Shown: positions 17,657 through 26,196, counted from the first letter of the stretch. The stretch is 45,208 nt of DNA from Pseudomonas cichorii (GCF_003700275.1 NZ_RBRE01000038.1:1-45208), one strand, 5' to 3'. Numbers and translations: made by a program. Notes: generated from the sequence alone by a model not told the origin.

Positions 17657-19048
17657 ATGGTTTCTCATAAAAAGAACGAGCACCGCTCCTTGAAGCACGG
17701 GCTGACATCCCGTCAGGTTTCGATGATTTCGATTGCCGGCATCATTGGTGCCGGCCTGTTCATCGGCTCGTCGAATGCCATTGCCACGGCGGGGCCGGCG
17801 ATCCTGATTTCCTATGGCATTGCCGGGCTGCTGGTCCTGCTGGTGATGCGCATGCTGGGGGAAATGGCGATTGCCAATCCCAACAGCGGCTCGTTCTCGA
17901 CCTATGCCGGGCAGGCCATCGGGCCATGGGCCGGGTTTACCATCGGCTGGCTGTATTGGTGGTTCTGGGTGTTGATCATTCCGGTCGAGGCGATTGCCGG
18001 CGCCGACATCCTGCACGCCTGGATGCCCTCGGTGCCGTCCTGGCTGTTCGCGTTCCTGATCATGATTACGCTGTCCTGCACCAACCTGATAAGCGTGAAG
18101 AATTTCGGTGAGTTCGAGTACTGGTTCGCGCTGGTGAAAGTCATTGCAATCCTGGCGTTCATCGCAGTCTGCAGCATGGCCGTGCTGGGCTTCTGGCCGC
18201 TGGCCGAAACTTCCGGCGTCGAGCAGTTGTGGCAGAACGGCGGCTTCATGCCCAACGGTTTCGGCGCGGTGCTGGGCGGGGTACTGGTGACGATATTTTC
18301 GTTCTTCGGCGCGGAAATCGTCACTATCGCAGCCGATGAAACGGCCAACCCCAAGGAGAAGATTCGCAAGGCCACCAATCTGGTGGTGTACCGCATCGCG
18401 ATCTTCTACATCTTCTCGATCTTCTTTATCGTCTCGCTGGTGGCCTGGAACGATCCACGTTTGCTGCAAGTCGGTTCATTCCAGCGCGCCCTGGAAATCA
18501 TCAATGTGCCCGGTGCCAAGCTGGTGGTCGATATCGTGGTGTTCGTGGCAGTCACCAGTTGCATGAACTCCGGGCTCTACACGGCTTCGCGGATGCTGTA
18601 TTCGCTGGGTGCACGCGGTGAGGCTCCAGCCTCGATCAAGCGTGTGTCCGGCAGCGGTGTGCCAACGGTCGCGGTGATCGTTTCGACGCTGGCAGGTTTT
18701 GTCGGTTGCTTCGTGAACTATGCCTTTCCCGGCAAGGTATTCGGCTTCCTGTTGTCCACCACCGGTGCCATTGCCTTGCTGGTGTATCTGGTGATCGCGG
18801 TTTCCCAGTTGCGGATGCGGGCGATGCTGGAAAAGGACGGCAACCAGCTGGCCTTCAAGATGTGGCTGTTCCCATGGCTGACCTGGCTGGTCATCGGCCT
18901 GATCACACTGGTCCTGGGCTACATGCTGATCAGCCCGAGCTATCGCTACGAGACACTGATGACCGCAGGCGTGACCGGCACCATTCTGCTGATCGCCTTG
19001 CTGCGTCGCAGGAAGTCGACAGGGGCATATGTAGCATCCGGGGCTTGA
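17657..19048 (+). CDS. APC-family amino acid permease (GabP-like)
   Basis: A 463-residue amino acid permease with twelve predicted membrane segments. The first helix has SIAGIIGAGLFIGSSNAI, the conserved unwound substrate-binding segment of the amino acid-polyamine-cation superfamily, and a later loop has GAEIVTIAADETANPKEKIRKATN, typical of the GabP/LysP/ProY branch (quoted strings end at the residue limit or domain edge). Located 278 bp after amaA on the same strand, it probably imports lysine, pipecolate or a related omega-amino acid for this pathway; the actual substrate is inference from context. A GAGGG ribosome site precedes the ATG. Confidence 0.82.
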   Translation: MVSHKKNEHRSLKHGLTSRQVSMISIAGIIGAGLFIGSSNAIATAGPAILISYGIAGLLVLLVMRMLGEMAIANPNSGSFSTYAGQAIGPWAGFTIGWLYWWFWVLIIPVEAIAGADILHAWMPSVPSWLFAFLIMITLSCTNLISVKNFGEFEYWFALVKVIAILAFIAVCSMAVLGFWPLAETSGVEQLWQNGGFMPNGFGAVLGGVLVTIFSFFGAEIVTIAADETANPKEKIRKATNLVVYRIAIFYIFSIFFIVSLVAWNDPRLLQVGSFQRALEIINVPGAKLVVDIVVFVAVTSCMNSGLYTASRMLYSLGARGEAPASIKRVSGSGVPTVAVIVSTLAGFVGCFVNYAFPGKVFGFLLSTTGAIALLVYLVIAVSQLRMRAMLEKDGNQLAFKMWLFPWLTWLVIGLITLVLGYMLISPSYRYETLMTAGVTGTILLIALLRRRKSTGAYVASGA

Positions 19049-19051
19049 TTT

Positions 19052-19104
19052 TTCGCGGATGAATCCGCTCCTACGGGCGGTGTAGGAGCGAATTCATTCG
19101 CGAA
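19052..19104. repeat. Inverted pair of REP units (REPIN) overlapping the kinase 3' end
   Basis: TTCGCGGATGAATCCGCTCC (19052-19071) and GGAGCGAATTCATTCGCGAA (19085-19104) are REP units in opposite orientation, 13 bases apart. The right unit includes the stop codon (19094-19096) and the last three codons of the sensor kinase gene on the minus strand. The pair separates convergent genes and would form a long hairpin in either transcript. Confidence 0.85.
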
Positions 19105-20479
19105 GAGTCGACGATTGATTGCTGATCCGCAATTCCGCACACAACCCGCCCAGCGGTGAGTTGCGCAAATGCAGGCTGCTCTGCAGTTTGCGTACGATCA
19201 TGTCGACAATCGCCAGCCCCAATCCTGCGCCATTGCTGTTGCCCTGGCTGTAGAAGCGTTCCAGCAGGCGCGCCTTGTGGTGTTCGTCGATGCCGGGGCC
19301 GGCGTCTTCGACGCTCAGGCGGGCGTTGCCGTCGTTCTGGCGTTGCAGCACTACCCGGATTTCGCTGGCTGCCGGGGCGAAATTCAGGGCGTTGGTCAGC
19401 AGGTTCTGCAAGGCGATGGTGATCGCGCCCGGATCGCTGTGGATCATGCACACTTCATCGGCTTCCAGCACCAGTTCGACCCGCTTTTCCAGGGCCAGTG
19501 GCGTGAGCTCGGCCATTTCTTCCTGGACCAGTGTATTGAGCTCGAAGGTCTTCAACTGTTCGGGATTCTGCTGCGGCTCAAGCCGGGCCATGGTCAGCAA
19601 CTGGCTGGCGATGCGCGCTGCGCGGTCAACGCCATGCACCAGAAAGTCCAGTGCTTCCAGACGTTGCTCCGGCAGTTCGGCCTGCCGTGCGTTCTGTGCG
19701 TGGATGCGCAGGACCGTCAGCGGCGTGCGCAACTCATGGGCGGCATCGGCAATGAAGCGTCGTTCGCGTTCCAGCAGGTTGTCGATCTGGGTCAGCAGCC
19801 GGTTGAGCGCAGTCTGCATCGGTTCCAGTTCCCTGGGCAGTGGCGACAGCGCGAGGGCTTCCAGGCTTTCGACGTCACGCTTGCGGATCACCTTGGCCAT
19901 CGCTTGCAACGGGCGCAGGCCCCAGCCGATGACCAGCCAGATGGACACGATCAGCAACGGCACGCCAATCACGGTCGGCCATACGGTGTGGCTGACGATG
20001 AGCTGGATCACGCTCTGGCGTACGTCGTCGCGTTCGCCGACCCAGATCACGAAGCCCTGTTGCGGATCGGCGAGCAGGAAACCACACCATTCATTGCCGT
20101 TTTCCACCAGGTCGTGCGAGCCCTCCACGCGGGGCGGCTCAGTGAGGACCGGGGCTTCGGCGGAACGCACCAGCAGTTCGCCCGAAGTGCGCCAGATCTG
20201 GAAGGTCAGGCGGGTTTCGTAAGGATGGGAAACACCGCTGGTGCCGACCCGGCTCATGGCCTCATCGAATGCCTGGTACAGCTTGTCCAGGTTCTGTTCG
20301 CCTTCTGCCCGCTGGCGCAGCACGCCTTGCAACAGGCGGGCACTTTGCGCCAGTTGGGCGTCGTAGACTTCTTCGATTTCATGATGGCTGTCGCGCAATA
20401 CCAACAGGCCGATGATGAGGTCACCGAGCAGCAACAGCAGCAGCACCGGGGCCATGATTCTTGCGCGTACCGAAGTCAT
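19094..20479 (-). CDS. Two-component sensor histidine kinase (CarS/BqsS/CvsS-like)
   Basis: A 461-residue inner-membrane kinase. It has an N-terminal membrane helix (residues 9-28), a periplasmic domain (about 29-160), a second helix (VIGVPLLIVSIWLVIGWGL), a HAMP-like linker, the phosphoacceptor box ADAAHELRTPLTVLR, an N box (QNLLTNALNFAP), and G boxes EDAGPGID and GAGLGLAIV. Its ATG overlaps the regulator's stop by 4 bases, so both are translationally coupled. Gene order with a divergent PepSY protein and the box at 21246 point to the calcium/iron-responsive CarSR/BqsRS/CvsSR group. I see no RExxE iron motif in the periplasmic domain, so the ligand may not be Fe(II). The C-terminal residues come from a REP unit. 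Confidence 0.88.
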   Translation of the reverse strand: MTSVRARIMAPVLLLLLLGDLIIGLLVLRDSHHEIEEVYDAQLAQSARLLQGVLRQRAEGEQNLDKLYQAFDEAMSRVGTSGVSHPYETRLTFQIWRTSGELLVRSAEAPVLTEPPRVEGSHDLVENGNEWCGFLLADPQQGFVIWVGERDDVRQSVIQLIVSHTVWPTVIGVPLLIVSIWLVIGWGLRPLQAMAKVIRKRDVESLEALALSPLPRELEPMQTALNRLLTQIDNLLERERRFIADAAHELRTPLTVLRIHAQNARQAELPEQRLEALDFLVHGVDRAARIASQLLTMARLEPQQNPEQLKTFELNTLVQEEMAELTPLALEKRVELVLEADEVCMIHSDPGAITIALQNLLTNALNFAPAASEIRVVLQRQNDGNARLSVEDAGPGIDEHHKARLLERFYSQGNSNGAGLGLAIVDMIVRKLQSSLHLRNSPLGGLCAELRISNQSSTLRE

Positions 20480-21138
20480 GCCTTGAGCTCCAGCAGGTAG
20501 CCGACACCGCGCACGGTGCGGATCAGGTCGGTGGACAGTTTCTTGCGCAGGTTGTGGATCAGCACTTCCAGGGTGTTGCTTTCGACCTTGTCCTGCCAGC
20601 CATACAGCGTGGTGGACAGGCGCTCGCGGGTGACCACCTTGCCGGGGCGGATCATCAACTGGTGCAGCAGTTGATATTCCATCGGCGTCATCGACACCTC
20701 GTTGCCCTGAAAGCTGACCTGCTGGGAAGCCGGGTCAAGACTGATGCCGGCGTGCTCCAGCAGCGGTTGTGCGCGACCCTGGCTGCGCCGCAGCAGGGCG
20801 CGTACCCGGGCCTTGAGTTCGTTGACGTCGAAAGGTTTGATCAGGTAATCGTCTGCCCCGGCATCCAGCCCGGCGATCCGGTCATGAGTGCCGTCCCGGG
20901 CGGTCAGGATCAGCACCGGCAAGGACTGCTGTTCGGCGCGCAACTGGCGCAGCAGGTCGAAGCCGTCCAGGCGTGGCAACCCCAGGTCGAGCAGCACCAG
21001 GTCGAAGCGCTCGCTGCGCAGGGCATGCAGGGCACTGAGCCCGTCCTCGATCCAGTCAAGCGTGTAGCCCTCAGTGTTGAGGGCGACTTTGATGCCTTGG
21101 CCGATGGCGCGATCATCTTCCACCAGGAGCAGACGCAT
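20476..21138 (-). CDS. OmpR-family response regulator (CarR/BqsR/CvsR-like)
   Basis: A 220-residue OmpR/PhoB response regulator. The receiver domain begins MRLLLVEDDRAIGQG (acidic pair at residues 8-9), has the phosphorylation site in DLVLLDLGLPRLDG, Thr in LILTARDG and Lys in LIKPFD. The winged-helix DNA-binding domain covers about residues 125-218 (MTPMEYQLLHQLM; VRGVGYLLE). The frame is open 25 codons further upstream, but 21138 gives the canonical start. It is first in a two-gene operon with the kinase and divergent from the PepSY/cytochrome pair, whose promoter region carries a matching direct repeat. Confidence 0.92.
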   Translation of the reverse strand: MRLLLVEDDRAIGQGIKVALNTEGYTLDWIEDGLSALHALRSERFDLVLLDLGLPRLDGFDLLRQLRAEQQSLPVLILTARDGTHDRIAGLDAGADDYLIKPFDVNELKARVRALLRRSQGRAQPLLEHAGISLDPASQQVSFQGNEVSMTPMEYQLLHQLMIRPGKVVTRERLSTTLYGWQDKVESNTLEVLIHNLRKKLSTDLIRTVRGVGYLLELKA

Positions 21139-21245
21139 ATGAGGTTCCGGGTAATGGGTTGGGGGAGAGCGGGCGCCATCATGCCGTTCTGGCCGGGGCT
21201 CGCGAAGTGCCATCTATCCGAGAAGATGTAACGATCTGTTGCACC

Positions 21246-21261
21246 TTAAGCTTTTCCTAAG
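21246..21261 (+). promoter_or_regulatory. Candidate response-regulator box (BqsR/PmrA type direct repeat)
   Basis: TTAAGCTTTTCCTAAG is a TTAAG-N6-TTAAG direct repeat with one mismatch in the second half, 11-bp periodicity. TTAAG-N6-TTAAG is the reported BqsR box of P. aeruginosa, and PmrA/QseB boxes have the same spacing. It lies 47 bp upstream of the PepSY start, so it probably controls that operon and may also autoregulate the divergent regulator. Confidence 0.6.
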
Positions 21262-21308
21262 ATTGCTTTCGCACAGTAGCGACTCCTTAACTGCTGCGAG
21301 TATCGAAC

Positions 21309-21575
21309 ATGCGTAAAGTCCTGCTGATTTCCTTGCTGATGGCCAGCCCTCTGGCGCTTGCCGGCCCGCAGTGCACTACCGCCGACAAGTCCCAGTGGCA
21401 GGATCAGACCAAGTTCCAGGAGCAACTCAAGGCCCAGGGTTACACCATCAACAAATTCAAGGTCACCGACGGCAACTGCTACGAGATCTACGGTTTCGAC
21501 AAGGACAAGCGCAAGGTCGAAATCTACCATGATCCAGTCACCGGCAAGGCCGTGAAGACTGAGATCAAGGGCTGA
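21309..21575 (+). CDS. Periplasmic PepSY-domain protein
   Basis: An 88-residue secreted protein. Residues 1-18 are a signal peptide (MRKVLLISLLMASPLALA, cleavage before GPQC), and the rest is a single PepSY-type domain (LKAQGYTINKFKVTDGNCYEIYGFDKDKRKVEIYHDP). Two cysteines, in GPQC and GNCYE, may form a disulfide. Small PepSY proteins next to two-component systems are thought to modulate the kinase or respond to metals. It shares an operon with the cytochrome b561 gene, whose ATG overlaps its stop by one base. Confidence 0.85.
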   Translation: MRKVLLISLLMASPLALAGPQCTTADKSQWQDQTKFQEQLKAQGYTINKFKVTDGNCYEIYGFDKDKRKVEIYHDPVTGKAVKTEIKG

Positions 21576-22120
21576 TGAGCCGGGTTTCCCTGCGCCTGTG
21601 GGACCCCTTGGTCAGAATTTTTCATCTTTCTGTCGCGGGTGTTTTCATCGCCAACTACTTTCTTAATGAAGCGGGTGGCGACTGGCATGTCTGGCTGGGC
21701 TATTACGCAGTTGCCTGGTTGAGCGTGCGAGTGGTGTGGGGATTCATCGGGCCACGCAGTGCCCGCTGGAGTGATTTCTGGCCGAGCCCGACTCGCCTGC
21801 GCGCCCATATCGGCGCCCTGATCAACAGGCGGCCTTTTCACCGGCTCGGCCACTCGCCTCTCGGTGCGCTGGTCATGGTCCTGATGATGACGCTGATTTT
21901 CTCCATCGGCCTGACCGGCTGGATGATGGAAGAAGTGGATGCGTTGTGGGGCGCCGACTGGCCGTTGCAGATTCATGAAACGCTGGCCGACGCACTCTGT
22001 GCACTGGTAGTGCTGCACATGGCTGCTGCGATATTCGAGAGTTTCCAGGTGCGCGACAACCTGCCGTTGTCGATGCTGACCGGCAAACGGCGCTCACTGC
22101 CCGAACAGAACGACCACTGA
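21575..22120 (+). CDS. Cytochrome b561 family membrane protein
   Basis: A 181-residue four-helix integral membrane protein of the bacterial di-heme cytochrome b561 type. It begins RLWDPLVRIFHLS, with the first haem-ligand histidine, then WHVWLGYYAVAWLSVRVVWG; later histidines lie in HSPLGALVM and in IHETLADALCALVVLH. Such proteins pass electrons across the inner membrane. Coupled to a PepSY protein and to a CarSR-like system, it may serve a regulated ferric or other reductase activity; that is inference. Confidence 0.86.
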   Translation: MSRVSLRLWDPLVRIFHLSVAGVFIANYFLNEAGGDWHVWLGYYAVAWLSVRVVWGFIGPRSARWSDFWPSPTRLRAHIGALINRRPFHRLGHSPLGALVMVLMMTLIFSIGLTGWMMEEVDALWGADWPLQIHETLADALCALVVLHMAAAIFESFQVRDNLPLSMLTGKRRSLPEQNDH

Positions 22121-22159
22121 ATTGACCCTTGTCTCCTTCCGCTAAGGTGCTGGATTTTC

Positions 22160-23458
22160 ATGCCTGTTATTTCCCGAAACCTGGCTGCATGGAGCGCAGG
22201 CCTTGCTGTTGTATTGATCTTTCTCAGCGCCTGGCTCAGCCATCCGCTGCACACGTTGTCTCCCTTTGCGGTCAGCGCGACGCCGGTCAGTGCCGAAGGC
22301 CCTGTCATCAAGGCGACTTACAATTCGCGTTTCGCTTCCTCCAACCTCGATGATTTCGTGCACTCTTCGGCCGTTACCGCCTTGCCCGGCGGCGACCTGA
22401 TGTCGGTGTGGTTCGCCGGTTCCCGCGAAGGGGCAAGGGACGTGGAGATTCGTGCTTCCAGATTCGATGCCAGCGCCGGTGAATGGGGCAATGAACAAGT
22501 GCTGGCGACCCGAGAGTCGACCCAGACCGGCACCGGAAAATACATTCGCAAGCTCGGTAACCCGGTGGTTGCCCTGGCCCCGGACCAGCGTCTGTGGCTG
22601 TTCTATGTGTCGGTATCGGTCGGCGGCTGGGCGGGCAGTACTGTCAATGCCATGGTCTCGCAGGACATGGGTGCGACCTGGTCGAAGCCGCGTCAGTTGA
22701 TCACCTCGCCGTTCCTGAACATCAGCACGCTGGTGCGCGGAGCACCGGTGTTTCATGCCGATGGCTCGATTGGCTTGCCGGTCTACCACGAGTTTCTGGG
22801 CAAGTTCGCCGAGTACCTGTACCTGAGCGCCAACGGTGATGTGATCGACAAGTTCCGCATCAGCCGTGGCACCAATTCCCTGCAGCCCACGGTCGTGCCG
22901 CTGGACGGCCAGCGCGCCGTGGCTTTGTTGCGTTATGCAGGCAATACCTATCACCGGGTCCTGGCCAGCCGCACCGAAGATGGCGGGCAGACCTGGAGCG
23001 AGCCGCACCCGCTGGAACCGAGCAACCCCAACTCGTCGCTGGCGGCAGTCGCGGTTCCCGGACGCGGTTTGCTGGTGGCCTTGAATGACCTGCGTGACGG
23101 ACGTTTCAAGCTGAGCCTGTACGGCACCGACGAGCAGATGAATCAGTGGCGGCCAGTGATCGATCTGGATAAATCCCCCGATCCGCTGGGCAATCCGTTC
23201 GCCCTGGAAGCCTACAAGGAAATCCTTGGCGAAGGCTTCAGGTCCTCCAGCGGCGCACGTCGCCAACCTCTGGAAACCGAGTTCCTGAGCAATCTGGATC
23301 AGCGGGTCTGTAAACCGCAAGGCTGCGACTTCGAGTACGAATACCCGTATTTCATTCGTAGCCCGGATGGCATGTATCACGTGGTGTATTCGTGGAATAA
23401 CACCTTCATCAAGCATGTCAGCTTCAATGAAGCCTGGCTGGCGGAGCACTTGCTATGA
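22160..23458 (+). CDS. Sialidase-fold (BNR-repeat) exported or membrane-anchored protein
   Basis: A 432-residue protein with an N-terminal signal or anchor helix (NLAAWSAGLAVVLIFLSAWL, residues 6-25) and a six-bladed propeller of the BNR_2/sialidase type. Two Asp boxes are visible, SQDMGATWSKP and TEDGGQTWSEP, with further conserved segments LMSVWFAGSREGARD, YHEFLGKFAEYLYLS and SNPNSSLAAVAV. It probably acts in the periplasm on a glycan or glycoside. True sialidase activity is not shown: the arginine triad cannot be assigned by eye. It overlaps the next gene by 4 bases and so belongs with it and with the sulfatase-type gene. Confidence 0.78.
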   Translation: MPVISRNLAAWSAGLAVVLIFLSAWLSHPLHTLSPFAVSATPVSAEGPVIKATYNSRFASSNLDDFVHSSAVTALPGGDLMSVWFAGSREGARDVEIRASRFDASAGEWGNEQVLATRESTQTGTGKYIRKLGNPVVALAPDQRLWLFYVSVSVGGWAGSTVNAMVSQDMGATWSKPRQLITSPFLNISTLVRGAPVFHADGSIGLPVYHEFLGKFAEYLYLSANGDVIDKFRISRGTNSLQPTVVPLDGQRAVALLRYAGNTYHRVLASRTEDGGQTWSEPHPLEPSNPNSSLAAVAVPGRGLLVALNDLRDGRFKLSLYGTDEQMNQWRPVIDLDKSPDPLGNPFALEAYKEILGEGFRSSSGARRQPLETEFLSNLDQRVCKPQGCDFEYEYPYFIRSPDGMYHVVYSWNNTFIKHVSFNEAWLAEHLL

Positions 23459-24042
23459 TCGCGCAATGGCTGACTCATCTGGCGTTTGCGCTGGTGCTGT
23501 TTCTGATTCTGTCTTCCTGGACGTCTTCGTTGCGCTGGCGTCTGGCAATCCTCGCCGGTGCCTCGCTGGCGAGTGTGATTTCCATCGATGGCCTGTCGCT
23601 GGCTTCCTATGCGCGCAGCCTGAGCGACGATCTGGCGATTCCCAGTCTGGTCGCTCTGGTCTGGCTGACCCTGCAGCGCCTCGGGCTGATCCAGCCGCTG
23701 GAAGTTCGCCAGCGCCTGCTGGTGGTTTCGGTGCTCGCGGCCCTGGCCCTGGTGCTCTATCCGGCCACACTGGGCCTGACCTATTTCGATCCCTACCGCT
23801 GGGGCTTCAACCCGCGGCCAATGATCATTGTGGTGGGCATCATCACTCTGGGCCTGCTGTACCTGCGTAGCCACCTGGGCGCCCTGATGCTGGCCCTGGC
23901 CACGCTGGCGTTCACCTTCCGGCTCAAGCCTTCGGAAAACTACTGGGATTATCTGGTCGATCCGTTCCTGGCGCTGTATTGCTGCGTTGCCCTGGTGGCA
24001 TTTGTAGTGCGGCGTCTGTATCGGGGCCGTTCCCTGGCTTGA
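23455..24042 (+). CDS. Small polytopic membrane protein of unknown function
   Basis: A 195-residue protein of about six or seven hydrophobic helices (for example LAFALVLFLILSSW, LLVVSVLAALALVLYP, MIIVVGIITLGLLYL). The ATG overlaps the sialidase-like gene's stop (ATGA), so the two are translationally coupled. I do not recognise the family. A conserved role with the flanking sialidase-fold and LTA-synthase-type proteins, such as part of a cell-envelope glycan system, is suggested only by the tight gene order. Confidence 0.75.
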   Translation: MIAQWLTHLAFALVLFLILSSWTSSLRWRLAILAGASLASVISIDGLSLASYARSLSDDLAIPSLVALVWLTLQRLGLIQPLEVRQRLLVVSVLAALALVLYPATLGLTYFDPYRWGFNPRPMIIVVGIITLGLLYLRSHLGALMLALATLAFTFRLKPSENYWDYLVDPFLALYCCVALVAFVVRRLYRGRSLA

Positions 24043-24096
24043 CGCAGGTTGCACGGACGAACACCTCAACGGCTTGAAAATTATCGAGGAATAAAG

Positions 24097-26130
24097 ATGA
24101 GTTGGCTGCAATCACGACGCCTGCAGTACTGGGCAGGCACCATCGTGCTGTTTTTCCTGTTGTCGGCGCTGTTGAGAGGCGTGTTCTTCTGGAGTTTTTC
24201 CGGGGTTGCCCCCGAGAAGCTGTTCAGCGACCCGACGGTGGCGCAGACCCTGGGCATCGGTTTGCGCTTCGACCTGCGCCTGGCCTTGCTGATATCCCTG
24301 CCGATTGCGTTCCTGCTGTGCCTGCCGCGCTGGAACATGCTCAGCGTGCGTGCGCTGCGCTGGACCGGTCGGGTATATCTGCTGCTGGCTCTGGTCGTGC
24401 TGACGATGATTCATGTCATCGACTTCGGTCACTACGCTTATCTCGGGGTCAGGCTCAACGCCAGTGTCCTGCGCTATCTGGATGACGCGCAGATCTCCCG
24501 CGACATGCTCTGGCAAACCTATCCGGTGGTGTGGATCAGTGCTGGCTGGTTGCTGGCGTTGCTGGTGCTGGGACGAGTCCTGCTGTGGCTGGAGCGCTTT
24601 ACGCTGCAACGCAAACCGCGCCCGGTCAAACGCTGGTCGGCTGCCTGGGGCGTCGCAGTCGTGGTGTGCGCGACGTTCCTGGGTCTGTTGGGGCGAGTGG
24701 AAAATCTCAATCTGGAAAACCCGGTGCCGTTGCGCTGGAGCGATGCATTTTTCTCCGGCAATAACCAGGTGGCGGCCCTGGGGCTCAACCCGGCGCTGTT
24801 CCTGTATGACACGCTCAAGGTTGCCCAGTCGCGCTACGACGAGGATCAGGTACGTGAGCACTATGCCGCAGTTGCCAATTACCTGAGTGTGCAGCAGCCC
24901 GATGCACAGGCCCTGAACTTCAAGCGCCAGCAAGGTGTGCAGCCTTACCGGATTGACGGCGAGCGGGCGCCGAACGTGGTGTTCGTGATGCTTGAATCCC
25001 TCGGCACCAGTGCCGTCGGCGCCTATGGCAACCCGCTCAATCCCACGCCGAACCTCGACCGTCTGGCGACCCAGAGCTGGTTCTTCAGGCATTTCTATGT
25101 GCCGGTTACCGGCACTGCCAAGACGGTCTGGGCCAGCATCACCGGGGTTCCCGATGTCACGCGCCAGGAAACCGCGACGCGCCATCCATTGCTGACCCGC
25201 CAGCAGACGATCATCAACGACTTCAAGGATTACCAGAAGCTGTACATGATCGGCGGCAACTCGGGCTGGGCCAACATGAACGCCTTGATCCGGCGCAGCA
25301 TCGACGATGTGCGGCTGTACGACGAACCCTACTGGAAATCGCCTCAGGTGGATGTGTGGGGGATTTCCGATCTGGACCTGTTCAAGGAAAGCGACAAGAT
25401 CCTGCGCGAACTACCCAAGGACCGACCGTTCTTCGCTTACCTGCAGACCGCAGGCAATCACCGGCCTTTCACCATTCCCAAGGACAACGATGGTTTCGAG
25501 GCCAGCAACCTGAGCCTGGAACAGGTGCAGGCCGCAGGTTCGCGCAGCGTCGAGCAATACAACGCCGTGCGCCTGCTGGACTTCAACATCGGTCGGTTGA
25601 TGGAAATGGCCAAGGCGGGCGGTTACTACGAGAACACCATCTTCGTGATGTTTGGCGACCACAACACCCGGATCAGCCAGATTCCGCACATGGCGCCGGC
25701 CTTCGAGCAATTGGGGCTGGAAAGCAACAACGTGCCGTTGCTGATCCACGCACCGGCATTGCTCGGTTCCCGGGTGATCGAAGAAGCGGTAGGGCTGGCG
25801 GACCTGCTGCCTACCGTGGCCGGCATGGCGGGCATCGAGTTCAGCAACGGCGCGATGGGTCGCGATATCCAGCAACCGGCTCCCGAAGGCGAGCGCGTGG
25901 TGCCGCTGGTCTTGCGTGAAGGCACCTTCCCGTTGATTGGTGGCGTCACTCAACATTTCCTGCTGCAGATGGAACACGACGGCAGCTCGCCGACATTGCA
26001 CGATCTGTCTTCGCGCACGCCGCTGGACAACGTGGCCGGGCAACATCCCGAGGAGTTCAAGCGACTGCAGGAGCTGACGCGAGGGCTGCACGAGAGTTCG
26101 CGCCTGATGCTGTATCAGAACGTGCGCTGA
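24097..26130 (+). CDS. LTA synthase family / sulfatase-type phosphotransferase
   Basis: A 677-residue inner-membrane enzyme of the alkaline-phosphatase superfamily. About five N-terminal membrane helices (residues 10-195) precede a periplasmic sulfatase-fold domain (290-640): metal ligand Glu300 in VFVMLESLG, nucleophile threonine around 338-340 in VTGTAKTVWAS, and the late metal pair in VMFGDHNTR. Relatives transfer glycerol phosphate or phosphoethanolamine from phospholipid to envelope glycans. I start at ATG 24097, which has GAGGA 6 bases before it, not at the further upstream codon 24049. It follows the small membrane gene by 54 bp. Confidence 0.85.
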   Translation: MSWLQSRRLQYWAGTIVLFFLLSALLRGVFFWSFSGVAPEKLFSDPTVAQTLGIGLRFDLRLALLISLPIAFLLCLPRWNMLSVRALRWTGRVYLLLALVVLTMIHVIDFGHYAYLGVRLNASVLRYLDDAQISRDMLWQTYPVVWISAGWLLALLVLGRVLLWLERFTLQRKPRPVKRWSAAWGVAVVVCATFLGLLGRVENLNLENPVPLRWSDAFFSGNNQVAALGLNPALFLYDTLKVAQSRYDEDQVREHYAAVANYLSVQQPDAQALNFKRQQGVQPYRIDGERAPNVVFVMLESLGTSAVGAYGNPLNPTPNLDRLATQSWFFRHFYVPVTGTAKTVWASITGVPDVTRQETATRHPLLTRQQTIINDFKDYQKLYMIGGNSGWANMNALIRRSIDDVRLYDEPYWKSPQVDVWGISDLDLFKESDKILRELPKDRPFFAYLQTAGNHRPFTIPKDNDGFEASNLSLEQVQAAGSRSVEQYNAVRLLDFNIGRLMEMAKAGGYYENTIFVMFGDHNTRISQIPHMAPAFEQLGLESNNVPLLIHAPALLGSRVIEEAVGLADLLPTVAGMAGIEFSNGAMGRDIQQPAPEGERVVPLVLREGTFPLIGGVTQHFLLQMEHDGSSPTLHDLSSRTPLDNVAGQHPEEFKRLQELTRGLHESSRLMLYQNVR

Positions 26131-26176
26131 TTTGAATTTGCCATCCCCCTCATAACCGCCTAGGCTGGTACTGAAT

Positions 26177-26195
26177 ATAGGTAGGGGGGGTATGG
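26177..26195. promoter_or_regulatory. G-tract operator of the RcnR/CsoR type overlapping the ribosome site
   Basis: ATAGGTAGGGGGGGTATGG contains seven consecutive G (26184-26190) flanked by ATA and TAT, the layout of RcnR/CsoR-family operators. It ends two bases before the repressor's ATG and includes the purine-rich ribosome-binding sequence, so repressor binding and translation initiation share the same bases. Confidence 0.65.
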
Positions 26196-26196
26196 T

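Noticed and set aside
19169..20500. Plus-strand frame of 443 codons
   Set aside because: Gln- and His-rich translation with no motif, antisense to the sensor kinase.
22142..23449. Minus-strand frame of 435 codons
   Set aside because: Antisense to the sialidase-fold gene, whose Asp boxes and overlap with the next gene show it is the real one.
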